Assembly (NCBI RefSeq): GCF_025336525.1
Contig: NZ_JAOCZP010000001.1
Location: forward strand, 1-64,000
Length of the DNA: 64,000 bases
Source of the DNA: Chelativorans salis
GTDB taxonomy: Bacteria > Pseudomonadota > Alphaproteobacteria > Rhizobiales > Rhizobiaceae
Reading direction: 5' to 3'
Shown here: positions 1 through 7,210 of the stretch, one piece after another
How the letters are laid out: the number at the start of each line of letters is the position of its first letter
Numbering within the stretch: position 1 is the first letter of the stretch
Translations under genes and position numbers: made by a program
The notes under the pieces: generated by a model
Database searches by the model: none
What the model was told of the DNA's origin: nothing
What the model saw: only the letters and a program-made list of their open reading frames with translations

Positions 1-525
1 GCCGCCGGGATCGACCGTATAGTCCTGCCCGCCGAGCGTGGTGTCGTTGGTCTCGAGGACATTGCCCTCGCAGTCCACCACCATGTGCCGCAGGAACGGT
101 TCAACCGTGCCGTCGGCCCGGATGTCGTAGAGAAGCTGCGTCGTCGGCGTCGGCGCGCATTCCGGATCCTGCGGGCATGGGCCGACGCTCACCCCCGCGG
201 GGTCCGCAGTGTAGGCCACGCCGTTGAGGTCGGTGTCGAAGGGCTGGCCCGTCAGCTGCCCGTCCCTGGTGACGTACCAGCGCAGGAAGCTGGTCGTCCC
301 GCCGTCGCACATGACCTTCATCTCGAGGTCCGTGCCGTTCTGGCAGGTTCCCACATCACCCCGCACCGGGTAGGCGGCGCCGTTCAGATCGGTGTCCTCG
401 GGCGGCTGGGTGTTGCCGTCGGCATCCTTGCAGATCCTGCGGATGAACAGGGTCGTCGCCGTCCCCACCTTGTCGCACAAAAGGAAGACCTCGCATTCGG
501 TGTATACGCATGTGGTCCTAGCCAT
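1..525 (-). CDS. Cys-rich repeat protein, phage-associated, partial (paralogue of 707-2353)
   Basis: An open frame starts at ATG 525 and runs 175 codons off the left edge without a stop. A GGAGCG ribosome-binding site precedes it. The N-terminus (MARTTCVYTECEVFLLCDK) closely matches that of the next gene (MAEVICTHEECESILLCDK). Both continue through the shared blocks FIRR, CD-FLRWYVTRDGQ, TGQ-FDTDL, then FLRH-DCEGNVL-TLGG-Y. Repeats of the kind 'FLRH-x-D-x-G-x-V-x-DTxLDG-x-Y' are, to my recollection, seen in phage tail or minor structural proteins. That assignment is inference. The gene lies downstream of the terminase genes and is probably cotranscribed with them. No signal peptide is visible. 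Function is unknown. Confidence 0.7.
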   Translation of the reverse strand, partial: MARTTCVYTECEVFLLCDKVGTATTLFIRRICKDADGNTQPPEDTDLNGAAYPVRGDVGTCQNGTDLEMKVMCDGGTTSFLRWYVTRDGQLTGQPFDTDLNGVAYTADPAGVSVGPCPQDPECAPTPTTQLLYDIRADGTVEPFLRHMVVDCEGNVLETNDTTLGGQDYTVDPGG

Positions 526-563
526 TTCGGGCCGCTCCAGTAAATTGGGGGAGAAATTGGAAA

Positions 564-583
564 GGGCGGCACTCGGGCCGCCC
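564..583 (-). terminator. Candidate terminator hairpin after the Cys-rich gene
   Basis: GGGCGGC (564-570) pairs with GCCGCCC (577-583) around a six-base loop. Read on the minus strand it is followed by TTTCCAATTTC, a weak U-run. It lies between the two paralogous genes, so it could partly terminate the upstream gene. Apart from this hairpin I see nothing in 526-706. Confidence 0.35.
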
Positions 584-706
584 AACTCGGATTGCATTCG
601 ATTGGAAAGTCACGATGCCGGCGCGGGCTATCGGGCAGCCGACGCGCGGTGTCGTCGATGTTCAACCGTCACCAGTGCCGTTGTCGCAGGGATTTCCCTT
701 GCGCGC

Positions 707-2353
707 CTAGCCGCAAAGCTGAACCTGCCCCTGTACCTTGTACTCCGTGCCGTCCAGATTCACGTTCACGACAGAAAGAACCTCTCCACCGCTGTCGAAC
801 GTGATGTGCCGCAGGAATTGTACTGAATCAGAGCCGCTGCTCCGTGGCGTAACGGTCAGTCTGAACAATCCCCAAGAAGCCAATGCATTGGGGGCGCTGA
901 GAGCAAGACTGCTGACATTCGTCAGCCGGAAACGATTGGGGGATGCGGTATCCGTGAATACGAGGTCGCGGCGCAGTCGTTTTGTGTCGTCTTCCCAGGT
1001 AACATTGGGTTGCGTCCGCTCCAGCATCTCCGTGTCCCCTGGGAATTGCAGATATTTGGAAAGCAACGGCGGGATAAATTGCGTGTCGCGGATATCGAAT
1101 TCCAGATCTACGGCCCCGTTGTGGAAAGTCCACTGGTGCGTATCGGTGTTGTTGCCAAGGGACAAATAGCCCGGATTACCGCCGTTGGGCGGCGACCAGG
1201 AGCCTTGGTTGACGGAATATACGACCCCGTTGGGGGCGGTGGCCTCGCTCACCGGCGTGGATGTTATCCCCCCGTTGTTCGCGGTGAAATCAAATGTATG
1301 CGGGGTAGCAGGGGGCGCGGGCAGCACATCGCACATCAATTGCGTCGTCGACGTCACACCGCCGGAATCGCTGGAACCGGAGCACTCGCCGACGCTCACC
1401 TCCCCTTGCGGAGCATAGTCACCACCGTCAATCGTGGTGTCGGTGAAATCGAGGACGTTGCCCTCGCAATCGAGGCAGACATGCCTCAGAAATTGGAAAG
1501 GCCCGGACGCTACGGGCGCCACGGTCAGATTACGCAGCCCCCACGAGAACGCACCCAGATCAAGCGCATTGAGAGGAAGGCTGGCAGCGTTTTTAACTCG
1601 GAAGCGATTCACTACTCTAAGTGATGTGTTGGCAGTGCTGCACGCCCGCCTGGTGTCCGGGTCCCATGTCATGCCCCCTGGATTCAACTCTACAGCCTCG
1701 GTCCCCTGCGGCAACTCAACGCAGCCAACAGCGCCGTTTGTAGAGGGGCGCAGGTCAAACACCAGATCGACCGGGGGGTCGAAATTCCACGTCTGCAATG
1801 GACCGTCGCCTGCCTCTCCGAAACGCAGTAGATCCGTCGGGGGCGAGCCGACCGGCTCGTTGGCGCACTGGTCAACCTGCCAATCGACGCCGTTGGACGA
1901 CGTTCCGGATGCCGGGCAGGACAGGCCAGCGAAACTGATGTCAGCCGGGTCCCCCGCGGGTGTCCCTGCATCGCACATCGGTTGCGTCGTTGAAGTTGCA
2001 CAAGCGCAGCAATCGCCCACTTTTACAGGATCGGCGGGCGCGAAGTCCGTGCCGGCAAGATCGGTATCGAAGGATTGGCCGGTCGCCTGCCCGTCACGGG
2101 TGACGTACCACCGGAGGAAGGTCATCCCCGCGTTGTCGCACATGACCTGCTTTTCAAGATCATGCCTATCTCCGCAAGTGCCCACGACGCCCTGAATAGC
2201 GTAGATATTTCCCTCTAGATCGAGGTTTTCCGACCGAACGCTCCCATCAGCCTCCTCGCAGAGCCTACGGATGAAGGGGGTCGTCGCCGAGTCTGTTTTG
2301 TCGCAGAGAAGAATGCTTTCGCACTCCTCATGCGTACAGATGACCTCTGCCAT
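707..2353 (-). CDS. Cys-rich protein with internal tandem repeats, phage-associated
   Basis: The protein is 548 aa. Start ATG 2353 is chosen because AAAGGAGCG precedes it and because the paralogue at 525 has the same arrangement; an in-frame start 23 codons upstream lacks this. The first ~150 residues match the paralogue. Residues from about 165 to the end hold two copies of a ~190-aa unit. Each unit opens with TTQ-MCD, contains a W-x-F/D(L/I)-x-FD(I/L)R block, a T-W-D-T-(K/R)R block and a W-G-L-x-LTV block, and ends with FLRH, DG-x-Y and a final Cys. The many Cys residues and the repeats suggest a structural or adhesive surface protein. With terminases just upstream, a phage or GTA tail-type or cargo role is the likeliest guess. 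Family not recognised. Confidence 0.75.
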   Translation of the reverse strand: MAEVICTHEECESILLCDKTDSATTPFIRRLCEEADGSVRSENLDLEGNIYAIQGVVGTCGDRHDLEKQVMCDNAGMTFLRWYVTRDGQATGQSFDTDLAGTDFAPADPVKVGDCCACATSTTQPMCDAGTPAGDPADISFAGLSCPASGTSSNGVDWQVDQCANEPVGSPPTDLLRFGEAGDGPLQTWNFDPPVDLVFDLRPSTNGAVGCVELPQGTEAVELNPGGMTWDPDTRRACSTANTSLRVVNRFRVKNAASLPLNALDLGAFSWGLRNLTVAPVASGPFQFLRHVCLDCEGNVLDFTDTTIDGGDYAPQGEVSVGECSGSSDSGGVTSTTQLMCDVLPAPPATPHTFDFTANNGGITSTPVSEATAPNGVVYSVNQGSWSPPNGGNPGYLSLGNNTDTHQWTFHNGAVDLEFDIRDTQFIPPLLSKYLQFPGDTEMLERTQPNVTWEDDTKRLRRDLVFTDTASPNRFRLTNVSSLALSAPNALASWGLFRLTVTPRSSGSDSVQFLRHITFDSGGEVLSVVNVNLDGTEYKVQGQVQLCG

Positions 2354-2429
2354 TTCAGATCGCTCCTTTGGGCAAGTGATGTACGGTGTTCCAAGCCCGT
2401 ACAAATCGGACTTGGCCTTCACCTCTGTT

Positions 2430-3725
2430 TCAAAGAAAATCCCGTATGCGCGGCTCGCCTGTGCGCCCGAGCATCAGCTCCGTGATCGCCCAGACAAGCG
2501 CATCCACCCGGTCCGGCGAGCGCCCCTGCGAGAGCCCGTCCGTGCCGAAGTCGCACATCTCGTCCTCAAGCTCGGGAAATCGCCGCGCATGCCGCACCCG
2601 CCCCTGTGCGTAGAGTGCCGCCACCGGCTCGGCCCTCAGCCACTTCCCCCGGTTCGCCCGCACCGCCTTCACCGGCACGGCGGCATCCACCGTGCCGATC
2701 ACGCTTCTCACCATGTCGCCGCCCTGGTTCACCTCGGCGACGATCATGTCGGCCTGGAACCGGCGATAGAGCGCCACCGCCCGCGCCGCCCAGGCCTCCG
2801 GCTTGGCCGCCCCCACCGTCCCGTCCTCCAGCACCCAGCCGGTCCCGTCGGCGCCGAGGCCGGCCACCACGATCCCGCAGGCGTCCGACGTGCGCCGCCC
2901 GCTCGCCGGCGGGTCCACCGCCACGACGATGCGGCGCAAGGCACGCGCCTCGCCCCAGCGCCCGGCCGCCGCCTCCAGCCCGGCGCGCGTCCACAGCGCG
3001 TCCTCGCGGTCCTCGATCAGTTCGCCGTCCAGTTCCTGCCGCCCCAGCCGCGTGCCGGCATAATTCCGCTCCACCGCGCGCAGGAACCGCCGCGCCAGGT
3101 TCTGCGCATTCTCCTCCGTGCGCATCCGCGTCACGGTCACGTCCGGGTTTGCCATCAGCCGCCGGATGAGCGGCATCGGCTTCGGCGTCGTCGTCAGCAT
3201 CTGCACGGGCCGGCTCCCCAGCCGCAGCCCGAACTGCAGCATGTCGAAACACGCTTCCCCATTCTTCCACTTGGCGAGCTCGTCGCACCACGCGGCCTCG
3301 AATTGCGGCCCGCGCAGGCTGTCCGGATCCTCGGCGGAGAAGACCTGCGCTATCGCCCCGCTGTCCCAGACGAGCCGCCGCCGGCTCGGCTCGTAGCGCG
3401 GCCGGTCACCGCGCGAGATCGAAAGCAGCCCCGAAGACCCCTCGATCATCACCTCGCGTACGTCCCCCAGCGTCTCCCCCACCAGCGCGATGCGCCCGTA
3501 TTGATGGCGCGAAAACGGCGGCAGCCCCCGCACCAGCCCGTTCACCCATTCCGCCCCCAGCCGCGTCTTGCCGGAGCCGCGCCCGCCCATCACCAGCCAG
3601 GTGTCGCAAAGCCGCGCCCCCACCGGATATTGCGGCAGCCGCCCGGAGCCGAACCACTCAGCCAGCGCCCTCTCCGCTATCGGTGGGCTCAACCTCTCCA
3701 CCGCCCATGGTGGCAGCGAGTTCAC
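2430..3725 (-). CDS. Terminase large subunit / DNA-packaging ATPase (GTA/phage type)
   Basis: About 431 aa; the motor that pumps DNA into proheads. Near residues 47-55 is the Walker A motif GGRGSGKTR followed by LGAEW, in the same form as the large terminases of gene transfer agents and related Terminase_6 phages. AAWCDE fits Walker B, TTTPKPM fits the coupling motif, and VAVDPP plus a late VDALVWAI supply acidic residues of the C-terminal RNase H-like nuclease. GTG 3725 is chosen as start because GGAG lies seven bases upstream; a start at 3782 would overlap the upstream gene by 125 nt rather than 68. The next genes in the same direction are the Cys-rich repeat proteins, not a portal, which is unusual. 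Confidence 0.85.
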   Translation of the reverse strand: MNSLPPWAVERLSPPIAERALAEWFGSGRLPQYPVGARLCDTWLVMGGRGSGKTRLGAEWVNGLVRGLPPFSRHQYGRIALVGETLGDVREVMIEGSSGLLSISRGDRPRYEPSRRRLVWDSGAIAQVFSAEDPDSLRGPQFEAAWCDELAKWKNGEACFDMLQFGLRLGSRPVQMLTTTPKPMPLIRRLMANPDVTVTRMRTEENAQNLARRFLRAVERNYAGTRLGRQELDGELIEDREDALWTRAGLEAAAGRWGEARALRRIVVAVDPPASGRRTSDACGIVVAGLGADGTGWVLEDGTVGAAKPEAWAARAVALYRRFQADMIVAEVNQGGDMVRSVIGTVDAAVPVKAVRANRGKWLRAEPVAALYAQGRVRHARRFPELEDEMCDFGTDGLSQGRSPDRVDALVWAITELMLGRTGEPRIRDFL

Positions 3726-4194
3726 ATGCAAGCTCCACGATACGGGCATCGACAAGGGCGAGCGCGGCGGCCAATTCTTCATCGCTTTTCTTCTGCCTTT
3801 CCGCCGCGCGCTCGGGCACGCGGGTCATCTCGCCGATCTTCTCGACCATCCTCAGCATCGCCGACAGCGCATCGATCCTCCCCTTGTCGTAGGTTCCGGA
3901 CGCCCGCCCTTCGCCAACCGCCGCCTCCAATTCGCTCACCAGCTCGTCCGAAAGCGCCACCAGCCGCTTCTCCAGCGCTTCCGGGTCCGTCTCGGCAGGT
4001 GACTCGGGGGCCTTCTCGTCAGGCGGCCGCTCGGCATTCGCCATGCGCCAGCCTTCGACCCTGGCGACGTCCAGCCAATGCTTTACCGACCGTCCGGTAA
4101 GGTCGGCCAGGTCATCGGGCGTTACCCGCCCACTCTCCATGACCTTCCTCGCCCTCCTGCGCACACGCATCGACGGCACATATCTCAACGGCAT
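3658..4194 (-). CDS. Small-terminase-like / phage DNA-recognition protein
   Basis: 178 aa, with an excellent GGGGGAGG ribosome-binding site before ATG 4194. The N-terminus is very basic (MRVRRRARKVM) followed by TPDDLADLTGRSVKHWLDVARVEGW, which resembles a helix-turn-helix. The middle is acidic and Pro-rich, and the C-terminal half is helical and charged, likely for oligomerisation. Its place directly before, and overlapping, the large terminase argues for the DNA-recognition (small) terminase role. That is inferred from synteny and architecture, not from a recognised family motif. 4195-4381 upstream is non-coding and presumably holds the promoter; the insertion sequence begins just beyond. 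Confidence 0.6.
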   Translation of the reverse strand: MPLRYVPSMRVRRRARKVMESGRVTPDDLADLTGRSVKHWLDVARVEGWRMANAERPPDEKAPESPAETDPEALEKRLVALSDELVSELEAAVGEGRASGTYDKGRIDALSAMLRMVEKIGEMTRVPERAAERQKKSDEELAAALALVDARIVELACELAATMGGGEVEPTDSGEGAG

Positions 4195-4381
4195 CCCGCC
4201 TCCCCCCGAAATCCGCGCAACAAAAAAGCGCCGGAGCCCAAGCGCCGACGCTCACGAAAACCCAGCCGAAAAGGAGGTCGAGGCCCGGCCACAGACCGAA
4301 CCCTCAAAAGCGGCTCCCGCCGCCGAACCCACTTTTCCGACGATGCCTGAACCCTAACAAAGGGCCGTTACGATGTCAAGG

Positions 4382-4389
4382 ACTAAATT
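4382..4389. repeat. Left 8-bp target-site duplication of the IS
   Basis: ACTAAATT lies immediately outside the left inverted repeat and is repeated exactly at 6779-6786. Eight-base duplications are characteristic of the IS1595 family. Confidence 0.9.
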
Positions 4390-4411
4390 CCTAATTATAT
4401 ACTTGACGTAC
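4390..4411 (+). repeat. IS left terminal inverted repeat
   Basis: 22 bases, identical to the reverse complement of 6757-6778. It contains TTGACG, so each end also brings an inward-facing -35-like hexamer. Confidence 0.9.
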
Positions 4412-4427
4412 CTAGATCGGAAAACCT

Positions 4428-4613
4428 ATGATTCCCGAGCGTGACAGGCTGGCAAATGAATATCGTGGGCGTGAACTGCCGGAGGGTATGACGCCGCAGT
4501 GTTTCGATGCTTTGGAGGATCTATTCGCGGCGTATGAGCGGGGCGGTTTTGATGGCCTCGCCTCAGACGCTGCTATTCGCGCTTTTGAAGTCGCTCATAA
4601 CCTTCGGGCGTGA
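4428..4613 (+). CDS. Small hypothetical protein, IS passenger
   Basis: 61 aa, rich in charged residues (RDRLANEYRGRELPEG, FAAYERGGFDGLASDAA), with no membrane segment or motif that I recognise. It begins 17 bases inside the left inverted repeat and its end overlaps the 3' end of the minus-strand gene at 4573 by 41 nt. No ribosome-binding site precedes ATG 4428; an internal ATG at 4488 follows GGAGG very closely. The amino-acid composition looks like a real small protein, but expression is uncertain. It could be a regulator of, or partner to, the adjacent passenger. Confidence 0.4.
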   Translation: MIPERDRLANEYRGRELPEGMTPQCFDALEDLFAAYERGGFDGLASDAAIRAFEVAHNLRA

Positions 4614-5172
4614 ACAGTTCCTGTGTGATGGTGCTCAGGAACTTATTTGCGGTTTGAACAGCCTCGGCAAAGTGGCGCATCTGGGCCAGCGGAACGTTTA
4701 TGTGCCGGGAGTGAATGTTGCCGCCGACCATCTTCATGTGGTGCAGGACGAGCGTTTGCGTGTCGGCATCAAAAGAAGCTGGAATGGAGTGCAGGAGCAC
4801 ATTGCGGGACACGCCTACGGAAGTATCATCATCGGCAAGCATCTTGAGCCGAGAGGTGAGCCACCGCATATCCTCGGTGTATGAGGCTATGGGCGGGTAG
4901 CGATTGAACCACTTTTTGAGTAGTTTCACCTTGTTCCCGAACGATGCGGGGTGGTTCTTCTCGAAAAGAGATTGTGAGTGATCGGGCTTATTGATCTGGA
5001 CGATCAGCGCATCGATATGGTGTTCCAGCCGCGACCACGAGGCCACCACCCTTCCTAGTGCTTCTAACGCCGGGCTCGCAAGAGCCGGGTCCGCATCGAC
5101 CAGGCTGTGATAGAATGCAAATTCTAGGCTGCTTCGTTCCCAGCCATCGTTGTCGGCAGGTTCCCATGTCAA
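4573..5172 (-). CDS. Hypothetical protein with HEPN-like R-N-x3-H motif, IS passenger
   Basis: About 199 aa if started at TTG 5172; the frame is open to 5418, but that stretch opposes a likely small gene and looks non-coding. The protein is mostly helical: ALGRVVASWSRLEHHIDALIV, then KVKLLKKWFNRYP, then SRNVLLHS, then a C-terminal helix. The R-N-V-L-L-H string matches the R(N/D)x3-5H signature of HEPN ribonuclease domains, which are common in toxin-antitoxin and Abi proteins. The preceding helix with W-R-E-H is also typical of that fold. HEPN membership is inference from the motif and helical pattern. It is carried inside the insertion sequence and transcribed in the same direction as the transposase. 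Confidence 0.55.
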   Translation of the reverse strand: MTWEPADNDGWERSSLEFAFYHSLVDADPALASPALEALGRVVASWSRLEHHIDALIVQINKPDHSQSLFEKNHPASFGNKVKLLKKWFNRYPPIASYTEDMRWLTSRLKMLADDDTSVGVSRNVLLHSIPASFDADTQTLVLHHMKMVGGNIHSRHINVPLAQMRHFAEAVQTANKFLSTITQELFTPEGYERLQKRE

Positions 5173-5336
5173 AGTCAGATACCCCCAAAGACAAGGACCA
5201 TGAAAAAGGCGACGAGATATTACGCCGCCTGTTGAAGACCCCTCCCGACCCAAAAGGCGGGAAGAAAAAGGGCGACGACCGAAGCCGCCGCCCCCATTCA
5301 AAAGAAGATCGAGAGAATGGCCGCAATGCCAAATAG
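5166..5336 (+). CDS. Small highly charged protein, IS passenger
   Basis: 56 aa from ATG 5166. The sequence is Lys/Asp/Glu-rich and hydrophilic (KDKDHEKGDEILRRLLKTPP, then DPKGGKKKGDDRSRR), with no hydrophobic core. Short proteins carrying an 'LRRLLKTPP-x-PK' element are familiar from alphaproteobacterial genomes. I recall the type but not a function. Its start overlaps the chosen start of the minus-strand passenger by seven bases, so both cannot be strongly translated from long leaders. It could be an antitoxin-like partner of the HEPN-like protein; that is speculation. Confidence 0.45.
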   Translation: MSKSDTPKDKDHEKGDEILRRLLKTPPDPKGGKKKGDDRSRRPHSKEDRENGRNAK

Positions 5337-5732
5337 GCAAGGCGCGACATTCACTTTCACTTCTATTGTGACCGAGGGTTTCATGAACCGAAACTCCGGT
5401 CCGTGGCCACGGAACCAAAGGGTTTCATGAACTCGCGCCGGGTAGAACGGAACAACCCGCCGTTTCCCGGTTTATCGGTGTACTTTCCGCGTCACGTGCC
5501 GCATCCAGTACGCCCCGTGTGGCTCCGGAGGATTGTGCGGGCAGCGGCCCAATTGATAGGGCGGCTACCAGCACAGTTCCGGCACGGGCTGCGATCACTA
5601 TCCTGCTTGGTGGGCCAGATTGCCAGTCCGGGTCAAGCAGACCGCCGCAGTGATTCGGATGGTACACCGAGCTATTTCTTGGAGTCGAATCGCTTGTTCT
5701 TGCGTTTGTGGAGAAGCTTTCGCGCCTTCTGC
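5337..5732. other. Non-coding stretch within the IS with short repeats
   Basis: No frame here looks like a real protein. The segment holds a 13-bp direct repeat GGGTTTCATGAAC (5376-5388 and 5420-5432) flanking a perfect 12-bp palindrome CCGTGGCCACGG (5401-5412). These may be regulatory or recombination-related. No function can be assigned. Confidence 0.4.
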
Positions 5733-6716
5733 TTAGGCGTGATCGGCTTCACCAATCCGCCGATAGGTAAGGCGCTTGTCGCGGGCACCGCGCAGTAGGT
5801 CTTCGGCGCGTTCTGCATCGCTGATCTTGAGCGCGGCGCGGCGATTGTAACGGAAATCGAACTCGGCAAGGTAGCGGTGAAGGTGGGCTTCGCCGCAATG
5901 CTGATAGATACCGACCATGCCGCGCTTGAACACTGAGAAGACGCTTTCAATCGTGTTGGAGTGGATAACCGCGCCGTCTTCGTAGCGGACGTATTCCTTG
6001 GCTGAATGCTTAGTGGTGCCGTGCTTTGCGAACTCGGATCCTGTTTCCGTATAGAGGCGGCTTTCGTCCGTGTAGAGGATGGACTGGCGATCAGCGTTAC
6101 GCACCAGCACGTCGCGCACCGTGGCTTTGGTGGCGTCGTTCAGATGGAACATGCGGGATTTGCCACCACGTTCTACAAGGCCAACCACAATGCGCTTCTG
6201 TGCGCCGCCTGCCTTACCTGACTTGGTGGGCTTGGCGATGCGTCCACGAGCCAGTTTGCGTGGCGTTTCGCGCTTACCGATATAGGTTTCGTCTGCTTCG
6301 ACGGTCTTGCCCTCACCGCCAAGTGGGCCGGAGGACTTCACGTCTTCCTTCATGGCCTCACGAATGCGATGCGCCATGAACCAAGCAGTTTTGTAGGTAA
6401 CACCAAGCATACGGTGAAGCTGGTGAGTGCTCATGCCCTTCTTGGAAGCGGCCATGAGATGCGAGGCCAGCACCCACTTGTTGAGCGGGATATGCGAGCG
6501 CTCAAAGACAGTGCCGACCGTGACGGAGAACGGCTTACGGCATTCATTGCACTTGTAGACGCCGGGGCGCGTGGACTTGCCCTGCATCTTCGTGATGCGG
6601 GCTGGATCGACGTTACCGCAATGCGGGCAGATAGGACCGTTCGGCCAATGGATGGCCTCCAGATGCTCGCGGGCCTTGTCGGCGTCGGTGTATATCTCGT
6701 TCGTCAGGTCAAACAT
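5733..6716 (-). CDS. IS1595-family (ISXO2-like) transposase
   Basis: 327 aa from ATG 6716, which has AAGGAG eight bases upstream. The N-terminus carries a zinc ribbon: CPHCG near residue 30 and CNEC near residue 60 (PHCGNVDPARI, YKCNECRKPF). A helix-turn-helix stretch follows (LPLNKWVLASHLMAASKKGMSTHQLHR in outline) with TYKTAWFMAHRIREAM. The DDE-type domain begins VEADETYIGK, continues with LYTDESRLY and SNTIESVFSVFKRG, and ends with a typical YLAEFDFRYNRR motif. This layout is diagnostic of the family. The frame is intact at normal length. The right inverted repeat lies 41-62 bases upstream of the start. Confidence 0.95.
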   Translation of the reverse strand: MFDLTNEIYTDADKAREHLEAIHWPNGPICPHCGNVDPARITKMQGKSTRPGVYKCNECRKPFSVTVGTVFERSHIPLNKWVLASHLMAASKKGMSTHQLHRMLGVTYKTAWFMAHRIREAMKEDVKSSGPLGGEGKTVEADETYIGKRETPRKLARGRIAKPTKSGKAGGAQKRIVVGLVERGGKSRMFHLNDATKATVRDVLVRNADRQSILYTDESRLYTETGSEFAKHGTTKHSAKEYVRYEDGAVIHSNTIESVFSVFKRGMVGIYQHCGEAHLHRYLAEFDFRYNRRAALKISDAERAEDLLRGARDKRLTYRRIGEADHA

Positions 6717-6735
6717 GGCCGTAACTCCTTGACCT

Positions 6736-6765
6736 GATAATCGCAAATCCGGCCTAGTACGTCAA
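6736..6765 (-). promoter_or_regulatory. Possible transposase promoter inside the right inverted repeat
   Basis: Reading the minus strand, TTGACG (6765-6760) lies within the terminal repeat, followed after 18 bases by ATTATC, a weak -10. Promoters within IS ends are common; this one is judged by eye only. Confidence 0.35.
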
Positions 6766-6778
6766 GTATATAATTAGG
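6757..6778 (-). repeat. IS right terminal inverted repeat
   Basis: Perfect 22-base inverted copy of 4390-4411. Immediately outside is the second ACTAAATT. Confidence 0.9.
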
Positions 6779-6786
6779 ACTAAATT
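6779..6786. repeat. Right 8-bp target-site duplication of the IS
   Basis: ACTAAATT, an exact copy of 4382-4389. Confidence 0.9.
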
Positions 6787-6816
6787 CCTATTATATAGGC
6801 GAGAAGTACGGGAAAT

Positions 6817-6969
6817 ATGTCCTATGATCCAGCTGACGGGGCCGGCACTGAAAAGACAGAGGAAATCCTTCCCCGTCTACGCCATGCGGCGCATATGGAC
6901 GGTGTGGAATTGACCGGGCCAGCCTGGGAGGTCGTTTTCCGCAGAAAAGCCCAGCCAGAATTAGCTTAA
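6817..6969 (+). CDS. Very small hypothetical protein
   Basis: 50 aa from ATG 6817, preceded by a GAGAAGTACGGGAA purine-rich stretch. The sequence is plausible as protein: acidic start (DGAGTEKTEE), then LRHAAHMDGVELTGPAWEVVFRR, a pattern like a short strand-helix-strand. There is no signal or metal-binding motif. It begins 31 bases beyond the IS target duplication, so the insertion may have displaced its promoter. Its stop overlaps the stop of the convergent small gene by four bases. Function unknown. Confidence 0.45.
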   Translation: MSYDPADGAGTEKTEEILPRLRHAAHMDGVELTGPAWEVVFRRKAQPELA

Positions 6970-7118
6970 AGTCTCTTGCAGTGGTCGCACTTCGGAAGAC
7001 CACCTGTGCCGCTTACGCGATTTTTCTTTTCAATGTTGTTGCCTTCGGTGCACTTGTCATTGTCGTGATAGACTTTTGTACCCAAAAGCTTTGAGCGGAA
7101 GGGTGATACTTTAGCCAT
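6966..7118 (-). CDS. Small Cys-containing hypothetical protein
   Basis: 50 aa (MAKVSPFRSKLLGTKVYHDN and on), basic, with GGAGGAGACAGACA upstream of ATG 7118, a strong ribosome-binding site. It has a Cys after HDNDK and a terminal CDHC motif (KCDHCKRL), so a single small zinc ribbon or knuckle is possible. I recall similar orphan proteins in many bacteria but no assigned function. The lower-GC composition matches the flanking accessory genes. Confidence 0.65.
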   Translation of the reverse strand: MAKVSPFRSKLLGTKVYHDNDKCTEGNNIEKKNRVSGTGGLPKCDHCKRL

Positions 7119-7210
7119 TGTCTGTCTCCTCCTATTTTCTAACGCAAAACGCATATCACGAAATTTAACAACTTGTAACTAATGAACCGTGCGCTGAGCG
7201 CACTTGGCTC

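Larger units (their letters stand above)
4390..6778. mobile_element. Complete IS1595-family insertion sequence with passenger genes (2389 bp)
   Basis: The ends are 22-bp perfect inverted repeats beginning CCTAATTATATACTTGACG (4390-4411 and 6757-6778), flanked by the direct repeat ACTAAATT. Inside is an ISXO2-like transposase on the minus strand next to the right end. About 1.3 kb of the left part holds one probable and two possible passenger ORFs. The transposase frame, ends and duplication are all intact, so this looks like a recent and potentially active insertion. IS1595 members larger than 2 kb with passenger genes are known. The insertion lies in the gap upstream of the terminase operon. 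Confidence 0.92.

Noticed and set aside
4507-4884. Plus-strand frame opposite the HEPN-like passenger
   Set aside because: Overlaps the better-looking minus gene fully and has no ribosome-binding site.
5403-5798. Possible further passenger genes in 5337-5732
   Set aside because: Frames on both strands lack start signals and have unlikely compositions, and one runs into the transposase end.
7189-7203. Palindrome considered as part of a CRISPR-type repeat
   Set aside because: No regularly spaced copies; no CRISPR array is present anywhere in the window.
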